Positions 28,694-36,239 of a DNA stretch of 37,684 bases are shown piece by piece. How positions within the stretch are numbered: position 1 is the first letter of the stretch; each line of letters opens with the position of its first letter. Under the pieces are notes generated by a model. The model was not told the origin of the DNA and searched no databases. It saw nothing but the letters and a program-made list of their open reading frames with translations. A program made the position numbers and the translations under genes. This DNA comes from a virus: positions 1 through 37,684 of IMG/VR virus record IMGVR_UViG_3300009705_000045; one strand, written 5' to 3'.

Positions 28694-29140
28694 GTGGCGT
28701 ATAGCAAAGAACCGACGGTTACGAAGAAGACTCGGGGGCGTGCGGATCGGGAGTTCTCGAAGTGGATTCGGCGCGGTGGAGTGTGTGAGCGTTGCGGCAA
28801 ACTTAACCATGAGCCGAAGACGACTCGTGCGGAGAAGGATGCGGCGGGTACGGCACAGTTGCAGTGCGCCCACATTTCGTCGAGGCGCAGGCTTGTGTCG
28901 CGTTGGGAAGAATTGAATGCGTTGTGTTTCTGTTACGCCTGCCACGGGTGGATGGAGTCGTACCCGGCGCACTTTGCGCTGTGGCTGCAAGAGAACCGGA
29001 TCGGCTATTGGCAGCGGCAGATCGAACTTTACGAAGATTTTAAGGGTCCGCAGCCGAGGTGTACCGAGAAGTTCGTGGCCGAAGTTGCCGAGCGTTACAA
29101 GGCGCTCAACAAATTAGACGAGCCGAATGTTCCCAAGTAG
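28694..29140 (+). CDS. NinG/HNH-like endonuclease, 148 aa
   Basis: The GTG at 28694 with GGAGGGG 11 nt upstream is preferred; the longer frame upstream is low-complexity. The product has a basic N-terminus (YSKEPTVTKKTRGRADREFS), CERCGK, then QCAHISSRRRLVSRWEELNA, then CFCYACHGWMESYPAHFALW. Two CxxC pairs and an H..R...W..LNA..LC..CH core are typical of NinG-like recombination nucleases and HNH proteins. It may cut recombination intermediates, completing the nuclease/annealase/SSB set. It converges with the metallophosphoesterase gene, overlapping it by 27 nt. Confidence 0.75.
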   Translation: MAYSKEPTVTKKTRGRADREFSKWIRRGGVCERCGKLNHEPKTTRAEKDAAGTAQLQCAHISSRRRLVSRWEELNALCFCYACHGWMESYPAHFALWLQENRIGYWQRQIELYEDFKGPQPRCTEKFVAEVAERYKALNKLDEPNVPK

Positions 29141-29752
29141 CCCTCCGGCGACATCTAAAGTAATCGACCCTGAACGGCGGTCACCTTTTCCGGCACGTTC
29201 CGCATACGACGTAGATCCGGCGTCTTCGGTTGGCATTTGTACCCATGTGCGCGGCCCGAGCCACTCCACCCGCAACGAATGGTAATGGCCTGACAAGAGC
29301 AGCGATGCTCCGCCTGCGGGACGGTGGTTGCCTGCCTGCTTATCCCACCAAACCTCAGCTTTGCCTTGACCGGACAGTTGGTGCCCGTGGATGACAGCGA
29401 CCGGTAGCCCGGCGACATCAACAGTCACGGCAAGATCCTCGCCGGGGACCGCCCACCGGACATGCTCATAGGCTTCGATCCCTTCGCATGACCATCTACA
29501 ATCGTCTATAGCGGCCACGTCAACGTTGTCGCCCGGCAGCGAGTCGCGTTTCGTGACCCGGTTCTCGCCGTGGTTCCCAGGAACAGCGACGACGAGCACG
29601 TCGGGGACGAGCGACGCAGCCCGGTCGATGATCCTCATCGCTGCTTCACGGACCACGGCGCGCTGCTCTCGGTCGTTCATTTCGGCCGAGTAGATCTGGG
29701 CGATGCCGTAATGCATCCCGGTGCATCCTTCAACGAGGTCGCCGCCGAACAC
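29114..29752 (-). CDS. Metallophosphoesterase, C-terminal part (after an in-frame amber codon)
   Basis: This part carries most of the calcineurin-like core: FGGDLVEG (metal-binding D), VPGNHGEN (the GNH[DE] motif), VIHGHQ and SGHYHS, in the usual order. The frame is continuous with 29789-30271 apart from one TAG at 29791-29789, and the residues between (WRAAGKPGHITVV) are conserved-looking. The ATG at 29752 lies inside the catalytic core, so it is not a natural start. If made by readthrough, the whole is about 385 residues. It may be a phosphodiesterase or nuclease, as in actinophage homologues that I recall. Confidence 0.7.
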   Translation of the reverse strand: MFGGDLVEGCTGMHYGIAQIYSAEMNDREQRAVVREAAMRIIDRAASLVPDVLVVAVPGNHGENRVTKRDSLPGDNVDVAAIDDCRWSCEGIEAYEHVRWAVPGEDLAVTVDVAGLPVAVIHGHQLSGQGKAEVWWDKQAGNHRPAGGASLLLSGHYHSLRVEWLGPRTWVQMPTEDAGSTSYAERAGKGDRRSGSITLDVAGGLLGNIRLV

Positions 29753-29788
29753 GACAGTGATGTGGCCGGGCTTGCCAGCGGCCCGCCA

Positions 29789-30271
29789 CTACTTCTCGAA
29801 GCGGTCGGGCAACGCGCCGAGCGTGTCGAGCACCACGTCAATCGTGTTCTCCTTGCCAATTTGCCAGTCGCTTGTAGCCCAAACTTGGCCTTCAGAGTTG
29901 ACTGAGACGGCCTTAGAGCGCTTACGGCGTCTCAGATGAGCAATCAGGTCTTGGATGTCTGCGGAGGGCTTAGAGCGCCTTACAGCCGTGATGCGGTAAT
30001 ACCAGCACCACTCGTCAGATCCGGCTTTCTGCTGCCACTTCCTAACCTGCAACGACCCCGGCTGAATTGACCACTCGGCAGGGTCCAGACGCATCTCGAC
30101 AAGGATCGTTTCCTCATCGGGATCAATCGCGGCGGAAGTAGACAGGCCCGTGTACGTTGCCGTTCCCGATTGGTGGTCGAGAATGTGGCCGGGTTCCCAC
30201 CCCGGCGGCGGTTTCGCTGGCCCGTTGTCATGCGCGGTTAGGCGCGTGAAATCTTCAGCGGCTGACGACAT
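29789..30271 (-). CDS. Metallophosphoesterase, N-terminal part ending at an amber codon
   Basis: From the ATG at 30271 (MSSAAEDFTRLTAHDNGPAK) this 160-residue frame holds an N-terminal domain with KWQQKAGSDEWCWYYRITAV. It then enters the first metal motif, VWATSDWQIGK, and stops at TAG after ALPDRFEK. The family usually has D-x-(H/Q) here, followed by a helix and then GD..EG. The rest of the enzyme follows directly in the same frame. One base change (CAG to TAG) would explain the break. Its start overlaps the HTH-like gene upstream by 17 nt. Confidence 0.65.
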   Translation of the reverse strand: MSSAAEDFTRLTAHDNGPAKPPPGWEPGHILDHQSGTATYTGLSTSAAIDPDEETILVEMRLDPAEWSIQPGSLQVRKWQQKAGSDEWCWYYRITAVRRSKPSADIQDLIAHLRRRKRSKAVSVNSEGQVWATSDWQIGKENTIDVVLDTLGALPDRFEK

Positions 30272-30491
30272 CAGCCCACCAGTTCTCAACACCCATCTTG
30301 CCGATGTCGTAGCCGAGCGACTGCAAGGCCCCCATAATCTGGGCGCGTGGAGTCACCGAGTCACTTAGTGCTACCTCGATCGCAGCCAAAAGGTTCGGAT
30401 CATTCTGGTCAATCTCGGATCGAATCGAGCGCCACGATTGTCGGCGTTTCGGCTCTATGAACGACTGGAACTGGTCGAGACCACTGTCCAT
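30255..30491 (-). CDS. Small HTH-like protein, 78 aa
   Basis: The product starts MDSGLDQFQSFIEPKRRQSW and continues RSIRSEIDQNDPNLLAAIEV and ALSDSVTPRAQIMGALQSLG, ending YDIGKMGVENWWADVVSR. The pattern '...AL.D...P...I..AL..LGYDI....V..W' resembles small HTH proteins found just before metallophosphoesterase genes in actinophages. It probably binds DNA. The 39 nt encoding its C-terminus recur in imperfect form at 32984-33022, on the far side of the lysis genes. Confidence 0.6.
   Translation of the reverse strand: MDSGLDQFQSFIEPKRRQSWRSIRSEIDQNDPNLLAAIEVALSDSVTPRAQIMGALQSLGYDIGKMGVENWWADVVSR
30280..30318 (-). repeat. 39-bp near-repeat, copy A (inside the HTH-like gene)
   Basis: This segment matches 32984-33022 at 33 of 39 bases in the same orientation. 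Here it encodes LGYDIGKMGVEN near the end of the HTH-like protein. The two copies flank the endolysin, holin, membrane and Thr/Pro-rich genes. Confidence 0.75.
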
Positions 30492-30495
30492 CGGC

Positions 30496-31125
30496 TCACG
30501 CCTTGACGATCTGCTTCTTCGCGATTTGCTCGTCGATGATTATTGAGATGCCGGGCAGCGCCTCACCAATGTCGGGTCCGCGATAGCTGGAGTATTCGCG
30601 AACAACTGTCGTGCCGCCAAGCGTCCACGACGCAAACATCCGCTTCTTCTCGGTGTCGTTAATAATTTGCATGTCAGTAGGTCTTTCGTTGTCGGAAGGC
30701 ATCGGGCCGTCTACCCAGCCCTGGGAAGTCAACGCTTGGAGGTGCCACCACTCTGATCGCACGGTCTGTTTCAGACCCCACTTTGCAAGGTATGGCTTCA
30801 CGGCGCGGTCAGCCATCGCTCGCGTCACGCCCGGCGGGCGGCGCAAGTCTACGGCATGACCGTACCCGTCGCCCTGCACCATGTGCCACGACCCCTTCGG
30901 AGTCCACCCATACGGGAACGCCGGGCCGGTGCGAAGAGTCCTGTGCGGGTTCGCGGCAAGATTCCCACGCCCCGCCTTGTACCTCGCGTACAACGCCTCC
31001 TGTTTCGCCCTCGACCGGACCGCAGGGTACGTGCCGTACCGGCGCAGCGAAGGCTCAGCCAACAGACCACGGATGCGAAAATCAAGGGTCGGGTGGATGC
31101 CTTTTAAATTACTGTCAAGAGACAT
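30496..31125 (-). CDS. Endolysin, peptidase M15 (VanY/L-Ala-D-Glu type)
   Basis: The 209-residue product has an M15-type zinc peptidase at about residues 25-135: YPAVRSRAKQEALYARYKAG, then GSWHMVQGDGYGHAVDLRRP (His and Asp ligands) and SEWWHLQ (catalytic Glu-region and His). The C-terminal 70 residues are beta-rich and may bind the cell wall. It would cleave peptidoglycan stem peptides at lysis. The holin gene lies directly upstream, with a TGATG overlap. The family is common among actinophage endolysins. Confidence 0.8.
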   Translation of the reverse strand: MSLDSNLKGIHPTLDFRIRGLLAEPSLRRYGTYPAVRSRAKQEALYARYKAGRGNLAANPHRTLRTGPAFPYGWTPKGSWHMVQGDGYGHAVDLRRPPGVTRAMADRAVKPYLAKWGLKQTVRSEWWHLQALTSQGWVDGPMPSDNERPTDMQIINDTEKKRMFASWTLGGTTVVREYSSYRGPDIGEALPGISIIIDEQIAKKQIVKA

Positions 31126-31388
31126 CAGTCGTCGAAGTCTGATTCGCTTTGCGGAGTCAGGTTCACAAGCGATGCGTCGGGTCCGCCGATCGGGCCACGC
31201 ACGGCGGCATAGGACTTCACGATCGAAAGCACGCCAGCGACAAGCGCAGCCTTGCCAGAATCGAGAATGCCAACGTCAAGCATCCCGGCCCCGTCAGTAC
31301 CGACGAGGGCGAGAAACGTTTGACAGACGGCGGCGATAGCGCGCTCCGCAGAATCTTTGAAAGTCGATGTTGAGAACATGCCAGTCAT
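31125..31388 (-). CDS. Holin, phage r1t-like
   Basis: The 87-residue product starts MTGMFSTSTFKDSAERAIAA and has a hydrophobic helix at about 16-30 (AIAAVCQTFLALVGT). A weaker one lies at about 46-63 (AALVAGVLSIVKSYAAV), followed by an acidic tail (SESDFDD). 'F..DSAERA....Q..LAL.G' followed by 'AAL......LK' is the pattern of the r1t holin family. It would permeabilise the membrane and release or activate the endolysin next to it. The length is normal for the family. Confidence 0.8.
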   Translation of the reverse strand: MTGMFSTSTFKDSAERAIAAVCQTFLALVGTDGAGMLDVGILDSGKAALVAGVLSIVKSYAAVRGPIGGPDASLVNLTPQSESDFDD

Positions 31389-31408
31389 GTTATAACCAAT
31401 CGCCCCCT

Positions 31409-31588
31409 CTACCCCGGATCGTCCCCTCTATCCAATGCCACGCCAATCATGTGCATTATGAGAGCGATGCACGTTACGGTTGCTGCCATCTTAAAAACGG
31501 ATGATCCGAACGGCAGGGTGATCAGGATGTATGCGGACCCGGCAAGGGTCCAGGCGATAATGAACAGTTCTCGAATGTAGCGCCTCAT
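31409..31588 (-). CDS. Small two-TM membrane protein in the lysis cassette, 59 aa
   Basis: The ATG at 31588 overlaps the stop of the Thr/Pro-rich gene (ATGA). The product starts MRRYIRELFIIAWTLAGSAY and has two hydrophobic helices (about 8-27, and 34-51 with MAATVTCIALIMHMIGVAL). It ends with an acidic tail (DRGDDPG). Its position right before the r1t-like holin makes it a candidate second holin, antiholin or pinholin partner. The stop is TAG, showing that TAG is a normal stop in this phage. Confidence 0.65.
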   Translation of the reverse strand: MRRYIRELFIIAWTLAGSAYILITLPFGSSVFKMAATVTCIALIMHMIGVALDRGDDPG

Positions 31589-32970
31589 CGGCGGTTCCTT
31601 CGTCTTGTCGGGCCGGAAGAGCCGGACGGCCCAGACGGTCCCGAAGCGGATGTTGTGGGTGCAGCAGGGCGAGGCAATGCAAGCGCAGCGGTAGATGCAG
31701 CGGTTACGGCGATCACAGTCCGGCGTTCGCCCTGAGTAATTTCTGAATCGGTCGTGGTGTAGTCGTCGAGCGCGCCGGAAAACAGGTCCTCCTCGACGGC
31801 TTCCTCAAACACGGCTTTAACCTCGTCGGGGGCGTCGTTGATTGCGGCGGCGACGGCCGTCAACTGCTGAGCCGGTAGATCGTCGAACGTTTCTTGCGCG
31901 ACCATCTCAACAACGTCTTCAACCTTGATGTCTTCAGGCTCAACAGCGATTACTTCAATGATCGCCTCGGCCAGATCCTCGTCGGTTATAGCGGCAACGA
32001 TGGCGATTGCTTCGATGAGAAGCGGCGGAACGGTGGTGGTTGTGGTGGTTGGTGGCGGAACGCTGGTCGTTGTGGTCGCCGGTGGTGGAGCGGCGGTCGT
32101 TGTGGTGGTTGTGGTTGGCGGGACAGTAGTCGTTGTTGTGGTTGTTGTGGTTGTGGTGGGGGGGACGGTGGTTGTCGTAGTTGTTGGTGGGGCGGTCGTG
32201 GTGGTCGGTGCGACGGTTGTCGTCGTGGTGGGTGGGGCAGTGGTCGTGGTAGTAGAAGTTGTCGTCGGTGGAGCCGTGGTGGTGGTCGTGGTCGTCGGCG
32301 GGGCGGTTGTTGTCGGTGGAACGGTGGTGGTCGTAGTCGTAGTCGTGGTCGGTGCGACGGTGGTCGTTGTTATCGTCGGCGGAACAATGGTGGTCGGTGG
32401 GACGGTTGTTGTTATCACCGGCGGAACACTGGTGGTTGTCGTGGTGGTGGGTGCGGCGGTCGTCGTGGTGGTCGGCGCAGCAGTCGTCGTCGTGCTTGTG
32501 GTGGTGGTCGTGGGCGGTGCCGGAGTCCAACTGTTCTCGGCAAACGTCACCGTCCAAGTCCCCTCAGGCACAGCGGCGTTCTGCTGAGTCCGCTGATACG
32601 TGTCGAACCGGAGCGTGTACGTCCCGACCGGCTCCGCCACATACAGCCGAGACGAGTAGCAGTCCCCAACGTCAGCGTGCGCCCCGTCGTCGTCCTCAAA
32701 ATCAACGTTCCCGGACTCGTCCAGAAGGAACAGGTACGGGTCGGGTGTGACAGCGAAGTCGAGCGGGCAGTCGATACCTGTCGAGACGGTGACGTCCAGA
32801 ACGTCGCCCTCGACGAACGTCACCGTCCAATCGACATATTGCTGATCTGGTCCGACCGTGACAGTCAACGCATCGGACCCGGCGGCCTGGATCGGCCCGA
32901 CAAAACCAATAAGATAAGTGAGAGCTAAGAGAAACCGGCTAGTTCGTCGGAGCCATTTCTTCAAGTGCAT
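31585..32970 (-). CDS. Secreted mucin-like Thr/Pro-rich protein, 461 aa
   Basis: A basic N-terminus and hydrophobic core (MHLKKWLRRTSRFLLALTYL) with PIQAAG near residue 30 form a signal peptide. Residues about 30-145 are beta-rich and resemble a bacterial pre-peptidase C-terminal-like domain (VGTYTLRFDTYQRTQQN). Residues about 150-313 are a low-complexity run of Thr with PP, V and A (TTTTTVPPTTT types). A helical acidic domain follows (about 318-400), then a Ser/Gly/Pro-rich basic tail (RRRNRR). Similar Thr-rich stalks occur in secreted proteins of Acidimicrobiia. It may act at the cell envelope during lysis or be a surface or virion spacer. Unusual for a phage. Confidence 0.7.
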   Translation of the reverse strand: MHLKKWLRRTSRFLLALTYLIGFVGPIQAAGSDALTVTVGPDQQYVDWTVTFVEGDVLDVTVSTGIDCPLDFAVTPDPYLFLLDESGNVDFEDDDGAHADVGDCYSSRLYVAEPVGTYTLRFDTYQRTQQNAAVPEGTWTVTFAENSWTPAPPTTTTTSTTTTAAPTTTTTAAPTTTTTTSVPPVITTTVPPTTIVPPTITTTTVAPTTTTTTTTTVPPTTTAPPTTTTTTTAPPTTTSTTTTTAPPTTTTTVAPTTTTAPPTTTTTTVPPTTTTTTTTTTTVPPTTTTTTTAAPPPATTTTSVPPPTTTTTTVPPLLIEAIAIVAAITDEDLAEAIIEVIAVEPEDIKVEDVVEMVAQETFDDLPAQQLTAVAAAINDAPDEVKAVFEEAVEEDLFSGALDDYTTTDSEITQGERRTVIAVTAASTAALALPRPAAPTTSASGPSGPSGSSGPTRRRNRR

Positions 32971-33058
32971 TTTCGTCCGCCTTCAGTTCCCGACACCCAT
33001 TTTGGCGATGTCGTAGCTGAACCGCTAGATCGGCAAACCGTTCACGGCTGCTGCCCAT
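32939..33058 (-). CDS. Small helical protein, 39 aa
   Basis: The ATG at 33058 lies 7 nt after the stop of the hub-like gene. The product begins MGSSRERFADLAVQLRHRQN, continues GCRELKADENALEEMAPTN, and overlaps the start of the Thr/Pro-rich gene by 32 nt. The charged helical content looks protein-like. The near-repeat copy B lies within it, but in a different reading frame from the copy in the HTH-like gene. It could be a small gene formed on a recombination remnant, or not translated at all. Confidence 0.4.
   Translation of the reverse strand: MGSSRERFADLAVQLRHRQNGCRELKADENALEEMAPTN
32984..33022 (-). repeat. 39-bp near-repeat, copy B (remnant between hub and lysis genes)
   Basis: It matches 30280-30318 at 33 of 39 bases. 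In the frame equivalent to copy A it would read FSYDIAKMGVGN and then stop, with an in-frame TAG just upstream, so it looks like a dead fragment of the HTH-like gene end. It marks the upstream border of the lysis cassette. Confidence 0.7.
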
Positions 33059-33064
33059 GATCCG

Positions 33065-34939
33065 CTATGGAACGGTCAGGAGGCGAACAGTAAGAACGCC
33101 TTCCCACCAGTCACCGTCGTCCGACATTTTCTCAGGCTGCAACGACAGTTGGTCCACAACCACAAACTCAGACCGGGAACCTTCCTTAAACATCACCACA
33201 GACTTCGCTACCATCATCGCCCGCAGGGTGTCATAACCGTCCTGGGTTCGCACCGTAGTAGCGGCACCCATACCCCGAGATGTTGCTACCCGGCGTTGCA
33301 ACATGAGCGGCAACACAATCTCGTCGATGCGGGTCGGAGCGGGGAACGCCTCCACCGCCCACGACTCCAACTGTGGGCCAGCCGAAGTCGTGTCGCCGTC
33401 GCGAGCGAACGTAAAGTCGGGCGTAAACGAATGCGACTGGAACGTGGGCGTCACCGTTGTCTGCGACTTGTTTACCAACGTCTTCAAGTCAGACACGATG
33501 CCGTCATCGTCAGTGAACTGGACCTGCAACGTCCCAGCCACCGGAATAGCTAAACCGTTATACAACGTATCCACATCGTCATACGTCACCCCCGACGCGT
33601 CATACGCAACGTTGCCGCCAGCCACAACAGTCGGCGCAGACCGCGACTCGACGGTTCGCAGAACCTTAGAGAACTGCGAGTTCCACCTGACCTGCCCCAC
33701 ACACAACGTCGCAGTGGCGACAAGCGCCCCCGTAGACTCTTCGCCCTGGACGCCGTTGCCCGTATCCCACAAGTAGGTGACGTTCGCGAATCGGGCGATT
33801 GCGGTGACGTTGCCGAGGCTGTTGCCATCACCAACCGATACGAGATCGGATGCGTATGCAGGAACGAGAGTGTCGGTAAACTGCGAAAGGTCGGCACGGT
33901 ACGTGACCCCAGCGCTGGTGCCCCACCACACGAACCGCCCGTCGGTGGCGAGCGAAAAGGCTTCGCCGCCCTTGTCGATCACGGGGCCGTACGTGATGGA
34001 ACCCGATTGGGTGTCCACTGCGGCAAGCCGGAATCCTTTGCTGGTGGCGAGCATCACAAACCCGCCGTACGATGTCATGTCGTTGATTGTTTCACCGACG
34101 GGAAGCTCAGCTACTTGCATTGCAGTGTCAAGTAGCCCGTCGGTGGCGGCGACAGGCACAAAGTAGATAGAGCCTTTATCGGTGTTTGCTGCTGCGTAAA
34201 TGCCGACGGGGCCTACACACGAGGTGACCCATGTGGCCCCTGCGTGAACGAGGGTGGTGGTGATCCCTGTTGCTGCGCCTGCTGCATTGAGTTCGGTGAG
34301 GACGTTGGCGTCGCCGGAAATGAGTTTGCCGCCGACAACTTCGATCCAGTCGGGGGTGGTTGATCCGAGCGACGATGGTTGTGTGTTCACGCCGATGCCC
34401 GTGTAAGCCAAAGCCCGCGTAGCGTTGTAGGCGATAAACACGGTCGCTCCATCGGAGGTAATCGACGAGATCGTTTGCGGAGATGCCAACGGAGTTACCT
34501 GCGTCCAAGTAACGGAACCGTCCGCTGACGCAAAGTTGGCCGAGTAAAACAGTTCAGTGCCGACAGCGGCGTACACGTATGCGCCAAAACGGCGCATGAT
34601 GCCAGCGGTCCACACCTTCGCATTGTTCTTCGATTCGCAGATCGGCAACATCTTCGCGCGGCCCTTAGTCCAGACATCCACGCCCGCAGACGTAAAGAAC
34701 CTGCGACGGTCCGAATCCGAATTGTCCAGAAACTCTTGACCGGCCCCCAACGACCAATCCGTTTGATGCCGAACCCACATTTGCGTATTCAGCCGCTGTT
34801 CGCCTGCCTCAGCAGAAGAATCAAACTGTTCGCGCAACACAGGCACCGTGGTGCGCGTGTACCCTTCGGGGTCAACAGCGTACGCTTCACCATCTAACGT
34901 GACGGGAAGCCGCTCAACGCGGTGATAATGCTCGGCCAT
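33065..34939 (-). CDS. Large tail-hub / nozzle-like virion protein, 624 aa
   Basis: The 624-residue product starts MAEHYHRVERLPVTLDGEAY and is almost entirely beta-structured. It has recurring WGTS, FVWWG, YLWDTGNG and AYTGIG blades that suggest a beta-propeller, and it ends WWEGVLTVRLLTVP. It follows the adaptor-like gene directly, with adjoining stop and start. In podovirus-like phages a protein of this size and layout next to the adaptor forms the tail nozzle or hub. That role is inferred from order and fold impression, not from a recognised motif. Confidence 0.6.
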   Translation of the reverse strand: MAEHYHRVERLPVTLDGEAYAVDPEGYTRTTVPVLREQFDSSAEAGEQRLNTQMWVRHQTDWSLGAGQEFLDNSDSDRRRFFTSAGVDVWTKGRAKMLPICESKNNAKVWTAGIMRRFGAYVYAAVGTELFYSANFASADGSVTWTQVTPLASPQTISSITSDGATVFIAYNATRALAYTGIGVNTQPSSLGSTTPDWIEVVGGKLISGDANVLTELNAAGAATGITTTLVHAGATWVTSCVGPVGIYAAANTDKGSIYFVPVAATDGLLDTAMQVAELPVGETINDMTSYGGFVMLATSKGFRLAAVDTQSGSITYGPVIDKGGEAFSLATDGRFVWWGTSAGVTYRADLSQFTDTLVPAYASDLVSVGDGNSLGNVTAIARFANVTYLWDTGNGVQGEESTGALVATATLCVGQVRWNSQFSKVLRTVESRSAPTVVAGGNVAYDASGVTYDDVDTLYNGLAIPVAGTLQVQFTDDDGIVSDLKTLVNKSQTTVTPTFQSHSFTPDFTFARDGDTTSAGPQLESWAVEAFPAPTRIDEIVLPLMLQRRVATSRGMGAATTVRTQDGYDTLRAMMVAKSVVMFKEGSRSEFVVVDQLSLQPEKMSDDGDWWEGVLTVRLLTVP

Positions 34940-35844
34940 TAGCCACGTTGCCAGAACGTCGGATATTGGGCGTCGAGACGTGTCGCCTCAGCGTTGACCC
35001 GATCCGCCCGCAACGCACGCAAATCACGCATCGAAGCGGACGGTCCGCCAGCAGGAACCTCCTCGGCGCGACGAGAGAACCCTTGTTCGTCTAGGAACTC
35101 GCGACGGATCGGGCGGGTAGCCATCAGCCGCATCGCCGCACCCAACGGCGGAAGGTCGTAGCCGCCAGTGTGAATGCCAACGGTGGACAACGCTGTCGTA
35201 GCGGAAGCAACTGCGTTGTACGAAGTTTTGTAGGAGACGCGAATTGTGCGGCCCGCTTCAGCAGAGTCGTAGAGGACAAGTGCGTAGCCGGAAGCAAAGT
35301 CGGAGGTATTGCGGTTCCGTTTGAGCGCATATTTGCGAAGGTCCGGTTCAGCATTTTCAGAACCACTATCGGACCATGTAACCGAATGGATGCCCAAGAT
35401 TTCGTCGGTGACGCTGGCAAGATCGTATCCGGCTTGCGAAGTGGAGTAGGTGAGGTCCACGGTGCCAATTTGGAACATGCCGTTCTGTGGCGATGCCAAG
35501 TCAAGGAGGTCGTCGTTGAGGGCTTTGAGGATTTGGTACGAAGGGAACTTGGGGTTGACGATAACGATGTCGCCTGCATCGTGGGCGGCAACGTCAGAGC
35601 CGCGAAATCCGCGTTGCACTGTTGCTGCGCCTGCGGGGGAAACGTCGTACACATAAAAAAGTTCGGTGCCAATCTCGAACGTTGAACCGGTAACAACGCC
35701 AGGAACAACCGCTGCGGGGAGCGTGAAACTCACCGATTGGACAGCGGCTGAGGCAGCCAGCGACGCTTGCAGTGTCGCGTATTCTTCCACGTAGTCCGTC
35801 AACAGCATGTCGCGGGTCGAATCAATCCATGTTTGAACAGTCAT
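34939..35844 (-). CDS. Probable head-tail adaptor / connector protein, 301 aa
   Basis: The product starts MTVQTWIDSTRDMLLTDYVE. It has a beta-domain (TFEIGTELFYVYDVSPAGAA, TVQRGFRGSDVAAHDAGD), a helical block (YQILKALNDDLLDLASPQNG), another beta-region and a C-terminal helix rich in Arg (MRDLRALRADRVNAEATRLD). 'G.ELFYV......TV.RG..G..AA.H..GD' is a pattern I know from actinophage virion proteins at this place. It lies just before the hub-like gene. Adaptor function is inferred. Confidence 0.6.
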   Translation of the reverse strand: MTVQTWIDSTRDMLLTDYVEEYATLQASLAASAAVQSVSFTLPAAVVPGVVTGSTFEIGTELFYVYDVSPAGAATVQRGFRGSDVAAHDAGDIVIVNPKFPSYQILKALNDDLLDLASPQNGMFQIGTVDLTYSTSQAGYDLASVTDEILGIHSVTWSDSGSENAEPDLRKYALKRNRNTSDFASGYALVLYDSAEAGRTIRVSYKTSYNAVASATTALSTVGIHTGGYDLPPLGAAMRLMATRPIRREFLDEQGFSRRAEEVPAGGPSASMRDLRALRADRVNAEATRLDAQYPTFWQRG

Positions 35845-36239
35845 TTGTCATCCACCATGTCTTTAACCAAACCCATAGAACGTTTCCGAGAGGAAGCGGT
35901 GGAAAAGGTGTGCCCCGACTCTACCTCATGGCTTGTTTCAGCCTTCGCTTCCAACTTTGCGGACCCGTTAATTGCCGGAGGTTGCACCCCGTCAGCACGC
36001 AGCCGACGGTACGCCCCCATGTCCGCGACTTTTGCTTTCTCCGCAGCCTTTGTAGCCGCCATATCAATACCGTCCGGTGACCGCGACGGGGTAGCAGACG
36101 GCGCGATGTTGATGTCAGTAAATGTTTTCCCCATCGGCGCTTCACAGCCAAGACATTCCACGTCGCCGTCGTCGTGAAAGCCGTGCGTGACTTCTTCGGT
36201 TGCGCCGCATCGTTTACATCGGTAGTCATACCTCGGCAT
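35841..36239 (-). CDS. FmdB-like zinc-ribbon protein, 132 aa
   Basis: The ATG at 36239 gives MPRYDYRCKRCGATEEVTHG, the FmdB zinc-ribbon start. A second knuckle, CLGCEAPMGKTF, makes a CxxC...CxxC site at about 8-36. The remaining 95 residues are polar and helical. The frame extends upstream, but that part would overlap the repeat protein. It overlaps the next gene by ATGA. Zinc-ribbon proteins of this kind appear in phage structural operons, often next to adaptor genes; whether it is in the virion or regulates late genes is not known. Confidence 0.7.
   Translation of the reverse strand: MPRYDYRCKRCGATEEVTHGFHDDGDVECLGCEAPMGKTFTDINIAPSATPSRSPDGIDMAATKAAEKAKVADMGAYRRLRADGVQPPAINGSAKLEAKAETSHEVESGHTFSTASSRKRSMGLVKDMVDDK

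Noticed and set aside
31925-32928. Long plus-strand frames (Val/Gly-rich and Cys/Gly/Arg-rich) opposite the Thr/Pro-rich gene
   Set aside because: They are mirror frames of the ACN-repeat sequence that encodes Thr on the minus strand and have no ribosome-binding site.
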